A stretch of 64,000 nt of DNA from contig NZ_KB907814.1 of the NCBI RefSeq assembly GCF_000382225.1, positions 1 through 64,000 on the forward strand, read 5' to 3'. Made by a program: the position numbers and the translations under genes. The DNA is from Hymenobacter aerophilus DSM 13606 (GTDB lineage Bacteria > Bacteroidota > Bacteroidia > Cytophagales > Hymenobacteraceae). The notes beneath the pieces are model-generated. The model saw only the letters and a program-made list of their open reading frames with translations. It did no database searches and was not told the origin of the DNA. Of this stretch, positions 1 through 8,030 are shown one piece after another. Every line of letters begins with the position of its first letter. Position 1 is the first letter of the stretch.

Positions 1-258
<258 letters not shown>

Positions 259-413
259 AAGATTTCTCTACACTATGCCGAAGCACAGCTGATGTCAAGT
301 GCTGATCCGACCCTTATGTTGCTCCTTCCCGAAAGAAAGAACTGATTCGCGTCACTCATTTTGCCTGTTGCGTTACCGCCGCAGGTCTTACCTATATTGT
401 CTTTTCCAGTCAT

Positions 414-422
414 TCAAAGAAC
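414..422 (-). promoter_or_regulatory. boxA-like antitermination site in the rRNA leader
   Basis: The minus strand reads GTTCTTTGA, matching the core of bacterial rRNA boxA (TGCTCTTTAACA or TGTTCTTTGAAA types). It lies about 155 nt upstream of the 16S 5' end, inside the rRNA leader. Its role in NusB/S10-dependent antitermination is inferred from family knowledge and position. Confidence 0.45.
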
Positions 423-509
423 GTGTGCATCACTCCCAATTGGAGTCTGCCGTGTGCCTCACCAAGCGAGGCGGTGTTGCTGTGTGCCCCTTCCGATCGA
501 AGCGGGCTG

Positions 510-539
510 CAAAGGTACAACCGTTTCTGGTTGCGACAA
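510..539 (-). promoter_or_regulatory. rRNA operon promoter, proximal copy
   Basis: On the minus strand TTG (537-539), a 19-base spacer, then TACCTTTG (510-517). This matches the Bacteroidota primary sigma consensus (TTG, about 20 bases, TAnnTTTG). The -7 box is followed by CAGCCCGCTTCGATCGGAAG, nearly the same downstream block as in the next copy. It is the copy closest to 16S in a tandem array. Confidence 0.85.
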
Positions 540-614
540 GCAAAAGAAGAAAACTTTTTTTTCGAAGTGTTTCTTTTCTTGGTTGCTGTTGCCCCTTCCG
601 GTTGAAGCGGGCTG

Positions 615-644
615 CAAAGGTAAGCAGCTTTTCGCTTTCTGCAA
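615..644 (-). promoter_or_regulatory. rRNA operon promoter, middle copy
   Basis: On the minus strand TTG (642-644), a 19-base spacer and TACCTTTG (615-622), followed by the conserved block CAGCCCGCTTCAACCGGAAG. It sits 105 bp upstream of the proximal copy. Confidence 0.85.
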
Positions 645-754
645 GACCGAAGCAAGAAAAAGTTTTTCTCTTTTCGGCCTTCCCGCTAGCCTGTGCCGCC
701 TTTTCAGGTAGCTTGTCTGGCAAGAGTGAAAGCGCTTCCGGTTGAAGCGGGGTG

Positions 755-786
755 CAAAGGTAACTAAACCTTTTCGACTTCCGCAA
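755..786 (-). promoter_or_regulatory. rRNA operon promoter, distal copy
   Basis: On the minus strand TTG (784-786), a 21-base spacer and TACCTTTG (755-762), followed by CACCCCGCTTCAACCGGAAG. It lies 140 bp upstream of the middle copy. An A-rich run (minus-strand AAAAAAAAGTTACC) just upstream could act like an UP element; that is inference. Confidence 0.8.
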
Positions 787-861
787 CTGTTTAAGGTAAC
801 TTTTTTTTCAAGCGGCTTTCCCAAGGGAGAACCTTACCCCGCCGCGTTCCGGTTGGGGATG

Positions 862-892
862 CAAAAGTGGGAGTTTGGGACGGAGGATGCAA
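862..892 (-). promoter_or_regulatory. possible fourth, degenerate rRNA promoter
   Basis: On the minus strand TTG (890-892), 20 bases, then CACTTTTG (862-869) in place of TAnnTTTG. The following bases CATCCCCAACCGGAAC resemble the shared downstream block of the three good copies. It may be a decayed or weak member of the array. The rest of 259-960, outside these sites and boxA, shows no credible gene. Confidence 0.4.
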
Positions 893-966
893 ACCCGGCA
901 GGCAAAATACTCGTTCAAGGCCCGCTTCAACCCACACAATCAGCTACTTTCTTTTTGTGCGTTGCG

Positions 967-2259
967 TTAGCGAACAGTTTCCAGCTGGGTGAATTCAGCT
1001 GGCAGGTCAGCCGCAGGCCTGGTACGTGTGGCTTCGTAGTGGCGGATTTGCTGGCCTAGCGCGGCCAGAAAAGGTAGGCCTACGGTTTCGTATTCGTAGG
1101 TTCCGTCGTTGATTATGCCGTTTTTATTCACGTAGAGCACAGCGCTGAGCATAAATTCCGACCGGTTGGTGGAGTCGGCGAAGTAGGCAACGTCGGACAG
1201 AAAGCCGTGCGACATGCCTACTATATTATAGATGCGCAGGCCCGGCTCGGCGGCAACAGTGGGTTTGCGGCCGTAATACAGGTACTTTTTGTAGGCGTCG
1301 AAGTACCGGGCGGGCTGGTAGAGCGAGTAGCCCGAGCCGTGGGGCGTGTGGTGCAGGTAGTAGCGCAGGAAGCTATAATCATCGTCAGTGAGCCGTAAAC
1401 GCTGGCTGGGGGGTACGGCCTCGGGGAAGAGCAGTGCCCGAAGCATCCCGGTTATGGATTGGAGCGGCAGGTAATTGGCGGTAGTGAAATCGTAGGGGCC
1501 GGGCACGATGCGGCCGCCGGCCTGGTGGGCGCGGCCTTTGCTGATCTGGCCCAGCGGGAAATCGAAGGGCCGGAGGTTTACGGCGGCGGGCTGCTGGTAG
1601 CTGACCTGGCCGGTGGCTGGGTTGCGGAACTCGATGGGATTGGTGTGGCGGTTGGCAGCAGTGTCGCAGGGGGCGAAGCGGCGCACGATACGGGTTTCGG
1701 GGTAGCCCAGCTCGGCCAGGCGCTCATTGAGCGGGCGCTGGCCCAGGAATTCGTAGAGCCGATTGTAGGCCCCGTTGTCGCTGACGAGCAGCATGCGCTT
1801 GGCATAATTGCCCACAGTATTGATGCGGTCGGAGTCGGCCGAGGCCACGTAGGGGGCGGGCGTTTGGCAGCGGAAGGCCGTGCCGGTGCGCATGGGCGAG
1901 CGGCGGGTGAGGCCGGGCTGGTGCAGGCGGTTGAGCTTTTCGAGGGCGAGGGCCACGGTGGGCAGCTTCACGAGGCTGGCCGGGTTGAAGTAGTGGCTGG
2001 CATCGAGCCGAAACGTGTGCTCGACGAACGTGGGGCGTTGCTCGGCGTCGCGGTTGATCTGGGTGTAGATAATCTGCAGCTCGTATTCATCGGCGCGCTC
2101 CACTACGGGCAGCAGGCGGGCATCGGCGTGGAGCAGGCTGTCGAGTAATGGGCTATTAGCGCTGGCGGGGGCAGGACTACTTTGTTTGGCAGCTGGGCCG
2201 AGAGAAGTCAGCAGGACAGAAAAGAGGCTACAGGCAAGCAGGGCAACAGGACGCGTCAT
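967..2259 (-). CDS. secreted serine hydrolase of the class A beta-lactamase fold
   Basis: A 430-residue protein. I start it at the ATG at 2259 because a signal peptide (MTRPVALLACSLFSVLLTSL) begins there; the longer upstream frame carries no extra motif. Visible motifs fit the beta-lactamase/transpeptidase family: SxxK as S95-L-V-K98 and SDN at 160-162. The usual KTG triad seems replaced by SHG in the stretch GMSHGFLSDVAYF. A substrate cannot be assigned. Without KTG and with extra length, penicillinase activity is doubtful, and it may be a peptidase or esterase in the periplasm. It stands alone beside the rRNA promoter region, ending about 75 bp from the most distal promoter-like site. Confidence 0.7.
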   Translation of the reverse strand: MTRPVALLACSLFSVLLTSLGPAAKQSSPAPASANSPLLDSLLHADARLLPVVERADEYELQIIYTQINRDAEQRPTFVEHTFRLDASHYFNPASLVKLPTVALALEKLNRLHQPGLTRRSPMRTGTAFRCQTPAPYVASADSDRINTVGNYAKRMLLVSDNGAYNRLYEFLGQRPLNERLAELGYPETRIVRRFAPCDTAANRHTNPIEFRNPATGQVSYQQPAAVNLRPFDFPLGQISKGRAHQAGGRIVPGPYDFTTANYLPLQSITGMLRALLFPEAVPPSQRLRLTDDDYSFLRYYLHHTPHGSGYSLYQPARYFDAYKKYLYYGRKPTVAAEPGLRIYNIVGMSHGFLSDVAYFADSTNRSEFMLSAVLYVNKNGIINDGTYEYETVGLPFLAALGQQIRHYEATRTRPAADLPAEFTQLETVR

Positions 2260-2436
2260 ATACTTAAAGGTCGGAAAAACTTCTCTCCCTCTCCTATAGA
2301 AGCCACTTCGCTTCTTCAATAATATACCAAGCCGAAACGCCGCTTTTCCTGATCTAGCGGGCATACTATATAGAGTGGCTTCCTTTCGACCTGACAATAG
2401 CAGCAACGGCTTGACGAAAAAGCACCACCGCTCCAC

Positions 2437-2471
2437 AAAAAAGCGCCGGGCTCCTGCTGGAACCCGGCGCT
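2437..2471 (-). terminator. intrinsic terminator after the lipoprotein gene
   Basis: A 9-bp stem (AGCGCCGGG with CCCGGCGCT) with a 12-base loop, followed on the minus strand by six T. It lies 22 bp beyond the stop of the 2494-3708 gene. Confidence 0.85.
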
Positions 2472-2493
2472 GCCATTCTGCTCACTCCCGCTC

Positions 2494-3708
2494 CTACTCG
2501 GCTACGGGCCCGACGCGGCGGGCGAGCAGCAGGTTAGAATCGTTTTCGCGCCAGTTGTAGCCGGTGCCGAAGGGCAGCGGACGGGGCGGATTGGCCTTGT
2601 CGGCGTAAGCGGCCGTCATTGCGGGCTGGTACTGCTTGGCGAACAGGTTGATGGGGCGCTTGTAGGTGCCATAGTAGGTCAGCTGCCAATCGGCGGGCTT
2701 GAAGTACTTCATGGCAATGCCCGAATCGTCCTGCAACACGAAATTGCTGCGCTCCAGCACCAGGTTGCGCACTTTGCTGAAGTAGGATTTGTGCATCAAG
2801 TAGGTGGCCGACTTCACGTAGGTGGTCAGCGGGCCCAGGGTGCGCACGTACTTGAGGGCGGCTTCCTGGGTCTGGCCTAGCTGTCCGTCGCTGATATCAA
2901 CTGAGAAATACTGCACCGTTTTGGCCTGGCCGCTGGCCGAGCGCAGCTTCAGTTCGACGCCGGGTGTCACTTTGCGGCTGGGTTTGCGGATGAGGGTCGA
3001 GTCGGCCTCGGCGAGCTGGCCATCGGGCAGGAGTTGCACGTAGCGCACGGCCTCGACCTGGTGCTGGGTGCGGGCGGCAAACAGCAACATCAGCGGCAGG
3101 GCCCCATCCAGCTCCACCGATTTGAGGTTCACGGCCATCGAGTTGGTGCGGAAAAAGCTGAAGTTCAACACCGACCACAACGACTCCTTGAGCGCCGGGA
3201 AAAGCTTGCTGTTTTCGAGGTTGGCGCGGCTGGGCACGGTGCCTACGGGTTCGAGGCCCAGCAGCACGTAGGTCTGGCTGCCGGGGAACATGGTGGTCAC
3301 GTTCAGGAAATCGGGGCCGCTGAAGGGGTAGAAAATGGTGGGGCTGTCAGCGCGCACCGAATCCAGCTCGGTGGCGGCCCAGGCTTCGATTTTAGCCGTG
3401 CGGGCGGCATGGTACTTGGTCCAGCTTTTGTCGGCGTCGGCGGCGTAGGCCTGCCAGGCGGGCCGGGTTTCCAGTGGCTGCAGGTCGCTGCCTTGGCTCA
3501 CGGGGAGGCCGGCCAGGTAGGCAGCCACGTTGTGGATGGCGGCTGTATCGGGCACGGCAGGCTTGGGCGGCGCCAAGGCTACAGTGGTATCGGGGGCGGT
3601 GGCCGGGGGCGTGGCGGACTGCTCGGTTTTGGTGGTCGAGGGCTCGTTGCAGGCTGCCAGCAATAGCAGCACGGCCGGCAGCAGGCGTTGAGGAGTGGTA
3701 AAGCGCAT
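2494..3708 (-). CDS. lipoprotein of unknown function
   Basis: A 404-residue protein with a lipoprotein signal ending in LLLLAAC (Cys20), then a Thr/Pro/Ala-rich linker to about residue 55 and one globular domain. I do not recognise the domain. The segment reading PTIFYPFSGPDFLNVTTMFP is its most distinctive part. The protein is expected to be anchored in the inner or outer membrane and to face the periplasm. It lies 23 bp downstream of an amino-acid permease gene on the same strand, so the two are probably one transcript ending at the strong terminator at 2437-2471. Confidence 0.7.
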   Translation of the reverse strand: MRFTTPQRLLPAVLLLLAACNEPSTTKTEQSATPPATAPDTTVALAPPKPAVPDTAAIHNVAAYLAGLPVSQGSDLQPLETRPAWQAYAADADKSWTKYHAARTAKIEAWAATELDSVRADSPTIFYPFSGPDFLNVTTMFPGSQTYVLLGLEPVGTVPSRANLENSKLFPALKESLWSVLNFSFFRTNSMAVNLKSVELDGALPLMLLFAARTQHQVEAVRYVQLLPDGQLAEADSTLIRKPSRKVTPGVELKLRSASGQAKTVQYFSVDISDGQLGQTQEAALKYVRTLGPLTTYVKSATYLMHKSYFSKVRNLVLERSNFVLQDDSGIAMKYFKPADWQLTYYGTYKRPINLFAKQYQPAMTAAYADKANPPRPLPFGTGYNWRENDSNLLLARRVGPVAE

Positions 3709-3731
3709 AGAGTGGAGTTAAGGAAAGGCTA

Positions 3732-5039
3732 CTATTTGCGGAGCCGGCTCAGGCCGTACACCAGCAAACCGGCCAGCAAGGTGGCGAGGCCGTAAAGGGT
3801 TTCGGTGGGCTTGTCGCGGGCGATGTACCAGAGTGTCCAGCCGTTGAGCAGCAGAAACAGCAGCGGCGTGAGCGGGTAGCCCCAGGCGCGGTAGGGCCGC
3901 ACTAAATCCGGCTGCCGCACCCGGAGCACGAACAGGCCCAGCACGGTCAGGAAGGTGAACAGCGTCAGGATAAAGCCCGCGTACACCACCACCTGCGCAA
4001 ACGACGACTCCAGCACGAACAGCAGCGTGAGGGCCAGCTGAAACAGCAGCGCCCGCACCGGCACGCCCGCCGCGCTCCGCTTGGCCAGAAAGTGCAGGGC
4101 CGGTAAATCCTCGCCCATCACCTGCACAATACGGGGGCCGGCGAAAATCATGGAGCTGATGGTGGACACGAGCAACGCCGCAATCAGCCCGCCCATGAGC
4201 CGCCCGCCGCCCGGCCCGAACAGGCTGGTAGCCGCTACGAAGCCCACTTCCACCTGCCCTTTTAAGGCGCTGATGGGCGTGGAATACAGGAAAATGAAGT
4301 TCAGGGCCACGTACAGTACCAGTACCAGCGCGGTGCCCGTCAGCAGAATCCGGGGCAGGTTGCGCTGGGGCTGGTCGATTTCGCCGGTCAGGTACACGGC
4401 CGCGTTCCAGCCCGAATAAGCATACGACACGAAGATGAGCGACACGGCAAAGGCCGGACTCAGCAGCACGCCCCAATCAGCCGGGCCCTGGGGCGCGAAG
4501 GCCAGCGGCTGGGGCGTGGCTACCAGCAGTCCGACGCCAATAAAGCCGACCAGCACGACCACCTTGAGGGCCGTTACGGCCACCTGCAACCGGCTGCCGG
4601 CCCGGCTGCTGATGCCGTGCACCAACGTCAGCAACAGCACCACGCTCACCGCCAGCAGCTTGGGCGGCAAGCCGGGCCACACGCTGGCAGCGTATTGCTC
4701 CAGGGCCAGCGCCGCGGCGGCCGTGGGCGCCGCAAAGCCCACCGTGGCCGACACCCAGCCCGACAGAAACCCCAGCGCCGGGTGGTAAATTTTCGACAGG
4801 TAATGGTACTCGCCGCCCGAGCGGGGCATGGCGGCGGCCAACTCGCCGTAGCTCAGCGCCCCGCACAGGGCAATAACGCCGCCCACCGCCCAGAGCATCA
4901 GCAGGGCAAACCCGCTCTGGATATCGATTACCTGAAAACCGAGACTGGTGAAAACGCCAGTGCCCACCATATTGGCCACCACGATGGAAATGCCGGTCAG
5001 GACACTGATTTTGTAAGCGGGGGCAATCGGTTGGCTCAT
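3732..5039 (-). CDS. APC-family amino-acid permease
   Basis: A 435-residue inner-membrane transporter with about 12 hydrophobic segments. The opening ISIVVANMVGTGVFTSLG is the APC-superfamily helix 1 motif (G-x-G-x-F), and YHYLSKIYHPALGFLSGW matches the conserved loop after helix 2. Family members take up amino acids by proton or sodium symport, or exchange them. The substrate cannot be read from the sequence. It is the first gene of a probable two-gene unit with the downstream lipoprotein. A weak -7-like CATCTTTG lies about 20 bp upstream. Confidence 0.88.
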   Translation of the reverse strand: MSQPIAPAYKISVLTGISIVVANMVGTGVFTSLGFQVIDIQSGFALLMLWAVGGVIALCGALSYGELAAAMPRSGGEYHYLSKIYHPALGFLSGWVSATVGFAAPTAAAALALEQYAASVWPGLPPKLLAVSVVLLLTLVHGISSRAGSRLQVAVTALKVVVLVGFIGVGLLVATPQPLAFAPQGPADWGVLLSPAFAVSLIFVSYAYSGWNAAVYLTGEIDQPQRNLPRILLTGTALVLVLYVALNFIFLYSTPISALKGQVEVGFVAATSLFGPGGGRLMGGLIAALLVSTISSMIFAGPRIVQVMGEDLPALHFLAKRSAAGVPVRALLFQLALTLLFVLESSFAQVVVYAGFILTLFTFLTVLGLFVLRVRQPDLVRPYRAWGYPLTPLLFLLLNGWTLWYIARDKPTETLYGLATLLAGLLVYGLSRLRK

Positions 5040-5178
5040 GAAAGAGTAATTGGCAGGTCAAAGATGCGGAATTATGCATGTTTGGCCCGCAATCAGCCTG
5101 CGCCCCGTTTCCTGAAACCGCCCTCCAGGTTTGAATGGGTAACCATTCGCGGCTTGTAATCAGTATGAAATCAACGAG

Positions 5179-5211
5179 AAAGCCCCCGAAACCTGCGCTT
5201 TGGGGGCTTTT
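5179..5211. terminator. bidirectional intrinsic terminator
   Basis: AAAGCCCCC (5179-5187) pairs with GGGGGCTTT (5202-5210) around a 14-base loop, with T runs in both directions. It lies 45 bp beyond the stop of the DUF2480 gene and should end the tsaB-DUF2480 transcript. Confidence 0.85.
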
Positions 5212-5255
5212 CCTATAGTATTCATACTTAGCAGACCAGGCGTCTAAAGCCTCGA

Positions 5256-5774
5256 CTAAACTGAAGCTACTTTGGGACGCTTGTAAAGCGGCACAGTACT
5301 GCACGGCTCGCCGTACATAATGCTGCTAGCTACGGGCAGCAGTTTCTGCATGATGGCCACGTAGGCGTAGGTGGGCACGGGCTTCTCGCCGCAGCCTTTA
5401 ATCACCAGCTTGGCGTCGCGGTACTGCTCGGCGTCGATGGCGGCAATGGCTTCGTGGAACAGGTCCTGCTCCAGCGCGGCCAGGTCGCCGAACACGTAGC
5501 GGTGAGCGTGGCCCTGGAGCTTGCCGGCCAGCACCATGTAGGCCCAGGTGGGCACAATGGCATCCACGGAGCAGATGATGGCTACGTTCTGGCCGTCGTA
5601 CTGGCTCCAGTCGTGGTCTTTCACAAAGGCGCGGAAGTCCTTTTCGCGCAGCATCAGGCCCTGGAAGAGGTTGTCCTTGATGTCGTACACCACCCGCTCG
5701 CCGGGGTGAATAAACTCTTCAAGGTTGAGCGTGACGAGGGCGCTTTGGGCAACGCGGTTGATGAATTCGTCCAT
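5256..5774 (-). CDS. DUF2480 family protein
   Basis: A 172-residue soluble protein that I recognise as the DUF2480 family, common in Bacteroidota and without known function. The body contains NVAIICSVDAIVPTWAYMVL and the C-terminal part LVIKGCGEKPVPTYAYV, two related-looking halves with an AxVPTxAY pattern. It follows tsaB on the same strand with a 30-bp gap, so co-transcription is likely. There is no signal peptide or membrane segment. Confidence 0.85.
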   Translation of the reverse strand: MDEFINRVAQSALVTLNLEEFIHPGERVVYDIKDNLFQGLMLREKDFRAFVKDHDWSQYDGQNVAIICSVDAIVPTWAYMVLAGKLQGHAHRYVFGDLAALEQDLFHEAIAAIDAEQYRDAKLVIKGCGEKPVPTYAYVAIMQKLLPVASSIMYGEPCSTVPLYKRPKVASV

Positions 5775-5804
5775 GATAGTTAGCTAGTCAGGGTAAAGAG
5801 GAAG

Positions 5805-6500
5805 CTACTTTTTGGATGTGGTTGTGTACACTTCCTTCAGGTAAAACGGCTCGTAGTAGGCTACGTCGCGGAACTCCTGGCGCTGGTGGGCCTCCAGGGC
5901 CAGCTCGCCTACGGCCACGGCCGAGGGTTCGATGCCGGGCAGGAAAAAGGCGTTAGGCTGCCCGGTCATCAGCGGCTGGAACTTCGCGGCCCCGCTGCCA
6001 AAGAATAACACCGGATGGGCGGCCATTTGTTCGGTTAGCGTGGTTTCGTCGAGCAGCAGCGGCGCGGGCGGCAGCATTTCGGCGCCATCGGCGCGGTAGA
6101 GGGCAGCGTACACCTCCATGCGGCGGGCATCGAGCATCGGGCAATACTGATACTGTTCGGAGCGGGCAGTGTGGCTGGCTACCTGCCGGGCCAGCGCGGG
6201 CAGCGTGCCCACGGCCAGCAGCGGCACATCGAGCGCGTAGCACAAGCCCTTGGCGGCGGCGGCCCCGATGCGCAAACCCGTGTAGGAACCGGGCCCGTCG
6301 GACACGGCCACGGCGGCCACATCGGCCAGCGCGTGCAGCGTATTGGCCAGCAGCTGCTCCATCAGCACGCTCAGGTGCGAGGAGTGCGACTTATCCAGCC
6401 GTAGCTCGGTGTGGCCCAGCAGCCGGCCCGTTTCGAGGTGATGCAGGGCCACCGAGCAGATGGGCGACGAGGTTTCTAAAGACAGCAGCAACGAGGACAT
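5805..6500 (-). CDS. tsaB: tRNA t6A37 synthesis protein TsaB
   Basis: A 231-residue protein of the ASKHA fold. TsaB forms a complex with TsaD and TsaE that places threonylcarbamoyl on A37 of ANN-decoding tRNAs. Visible signatures are the N-terminal LSLETSSPICSVAL, the SHLSVLMEQLL segment and DGPGSYTGLRIG. Length fits the family. The start at 6500 is chosen because the family begins with this LxLETS strand and because a -7 element TACCTTTG sits only 4 bases upstream, which implies a leaderless or nearly leaderless mRNA. Confidence 0.93.
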   Translation of the reverse strand: MSSLLLSLETSSPICSVALHHLETGRLLGHTELRLDKSHSSHLSVLMEQLLANTLHALADVAAVAVSDGPGSYTGLRIGAAAAKGLCYALDVPLLAVGTLPALARQVASHTARSEQYQYCPMLDARRMEVYAALYRADGAEMLPPAPLLLDETTLTEQMAAHPVLFFGSGAAKFQPLMTGQPNAFFLPGIEPSAVAVGELALEAHQRQEFRDVAYYEPFYLKEVYTTTSKK

Positions 6501-6504
6501 AGTG

Positions 6505-6512
6505 CAAAGGTA
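6505..6512 (-). promoter_or_regulatory. -7 promoter element at the tsaB start
   Basis: TACCTTTG on the minus strand, four bases before the tsaB ATG. With the usual spacing, transcription would begin at or next to the start codon. No TTG is visible at the normal -33 distance. Confidence 0.6.
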
Positions 6513-6651
6513 CGGGCGCGGCCGGTAGCTGGTGCCCCGCGAACCTAGCACCGAACCAGCCGCTGCGCATTGCTGTTGCCAACAACGGCCCATCCTCCCT
6601 CTTCAGCCACAAGCCAGCGGCCATCTACAATCCTCTACTCTTCTGATTATC

Positions 6652-7428
6652 ATGCAATTTCTCCTGCCTACTATCTTCTTAGCCCTTCTCGCCGCTGTGT
6701 TGCCAACAAGCAGCCGCCCGGCCGCAACCTCACCGGCCGTCCCCGCCGCCAGGGTACCGGTAGTCGTGGAGCTGTTTACGTCGGAAGGCTGCTCCAGCTG
6801 CCCGGCGGCCGACGCGGCGTTGCGGGAGTTGGCAGTGGCCCAGTCGGTGGCCGGTGTGGAGGTAATTGCCCTGGGCGAGCATGTGGACTACTGGAACCGT
6901 CTGGGCTGGAAGGATCCGTTCTCATCACCTGAGTTCAGCCAGCGCCAGCGCGACTACGCCGCAGGTTTCGGCACCGGCTCCTACACGCCCCAGGCGGTGG
7001 TCAATGGCCGCTACGAATTCGTGGGCAGCCAGCGCGCCAAACTGGCCGAGGCCGTAGCCCGCGCCGCTCAGGCCCCGCGCGCCACCGTAACGCTCAGCCG
7101 CCCTTCGGCCACGGCGCTAGCCATTCGCGTCAGCCAGTTGCCCACCGGCACCGGCCCTGCCGAAGTGCTGCTGGCCCTCACCGAAACGGGCTTGTCTACC
7201 CAGGTTGGACGGGGCGAAAACTCGGGCCGGCTGCTGCACCACGCCGCCGTAGTCCGGGCATTGCGCCCGCTCGGCACTCCGGCTACCGATGGCACTTTCG
7301 CCACTACCGCGCCGCTGCAACTCAACCCGACCTGGAAAACGGCTAACCTGCGGGCCGTAGTGCTGGTGCAGGAAAAAGCCTCGCGCCGCATCGTGGGCGT
7401 GGGGACGCTATCATTGCGGGGACGGTAG
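6652..7428 (+). CDS. secreted DUF1223 thioredoxin-fold protein
   Basis: A 258-residue protein with a signal peptide (about residues 1-24), started at the ATG at 6652 because the signal begins there. The mature part opens with PVVVELFTSEGCSSCPAAD, the DUF1223 motif with a CxxC pair (Cys47, Cys50) in a thioredoxin-like strand-helix context. It also carries GEHVDYWNRLGWKDPFSS, typical of the family. It probably works in the periplasm in a redox role, but no substrate is known. It is divergent from tsaB with about 150 bp between the starts. Confidence 0.85.
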   Translation: MQFLLPTIFLALLAAVLPTSSRPAATSPAVPAARVPVVVELFTSEGCSSCPAADAALRELAVAQSVAGVEVIALGEHVDYWNRLGWKDPFSSPEFSQRQRDYAAGFGTGSYTPQAVVNGRYEFVGSQRAKLAEAVARAAQAPRATVTLSRPSATALAIRVSQLPTGTGPAEVLLALTETGLSTQVGRGENSGRLLHHAAVVRALRPLGTPATDGTFATTAPLQLNPTWKTANLRAVVLVQEKASRRIVGVGTLSLRGR

Positions 7429-7441
7429 TAGCCGCCAGAAA

Positions 7442-7783
7442 CTAATTGATTCCTCTTATTTCGACTAATGGTTCACCCGCCGCCAGCAATTCCAGCACTT
7501 GGGGAAGGAGTGACAACAATAGTTGCTGAAGCTTCTCATTAGACGTATTTCCACAAGTCAGCCACACAACTTGGGGCGGTGGACCTAAACGCTCCAGCAG
7601 TTGCGGAAAATCGGCGTCCTTGGTTATCACGACTACGCTAGCCTGTTTCGCCGCTCGAAATATGTCCTCATCTTCGGCGTCGCGTAAACCGATTTCCTGC
7701 AAGGAAAAGGCGCTCAGCTTAAACTGCCAGCGTAACCAGGCAGCCAGCAGTGGTGAAAGTTGCGCATCCAGCCAGAAGGTCAT
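7442..7783 (-). CDS. DUF5615 PIN-like toxin
   Basis: A 113-residue protein that begins MTFWLDAQLSP and carries acidic residues in the PIN-like arrangement: Asp6, the cluster Asp35/Asp38/Asp40, and Asp56/Asp58 in ITKDADFP. This matches DUF5615, a PIN-related putative RNase toxin family. Its start codon overlaps the stop of the upstream DUF433 gene by 4 bp (ATGA), the classical toxin-antitoxin arrangement. Activity as a ribonuclease is inferred from the family. Confidence 0.82.
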   Translation of the reverse strand: MTFWLDAQLSPLLAAWLRWQFKLSAFSLQEIGLRDAEDEDIFRAAKQASVVVITKDADFPQLLERLGPPPQVVWLTCGNTSNEKLQQLLLSLLPQVLELLAAGEPLVEIRGIN

Positions 7784-8004
7784 GCCGCCAATGAGGGATG
7801 GTCAATGCGTTGAGCGGCGTACTGCAACGCCGCTTGCACGTCCAGCGGCTCCAAATCCGGCATCTCGGCCAATAGCTGCTCTACGGTAAGGCCGGCGGCC
7901 AGCAAATTAAGCACGTCAGTCACCCGAATCCGCATACCGCGGATGCAGGGCCGGCCGCCGCACTGACGCGGATTCAGGGTGATACGGGCGCGAAGGTTTT
8001 TCAT
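7780..8004 (-). CDS. DUF433 antitoxin
   Basis: A 74-residue protein matching DUF433: the RITLNPRQCGGRPCIRGMRI segment followed by a helix-turn-helix-like VTDVLNLLAAGLTVEQLL and a DLEPLDVQAAL tail. DUF433 proteins usually pair with DUF5615 toxins and are thought to bind both toxin and operator DNA. It lies 26 bp after the S41 protease gene on the same strand, so it may also be reached by read-through from there. Confidence 0.85.
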   Translation of the reverse strand: MKNLRARITLNPRQCGGRPCIRGMRIRVTDVLNLLAAGLTVEQLLAEMPDLEPLDVQAALQYAAQRIDHPSLAA

Positions 8005-8030
8005 AATCAGCGGCGTTACGGGTGCAATAC

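Noticed and set aside
299-824. Several overlapping short frames upstream of the 16S gene.
   Set aside because: They cross the tandem rRNA promoters and the leader, have Cys/Arg/Phe-rich products and disagree with any family.
1459-2148. A long plus-strand open frame opposite the serine hydrolase gene.
   Set aside because: It is the antisense of a GC-rich real gene; its product is Val/Gly/His-rich with no motif. The same holds for other long antisense frames at 8022-9752, 15744-17414, 41699-43738 and 51884-55285.
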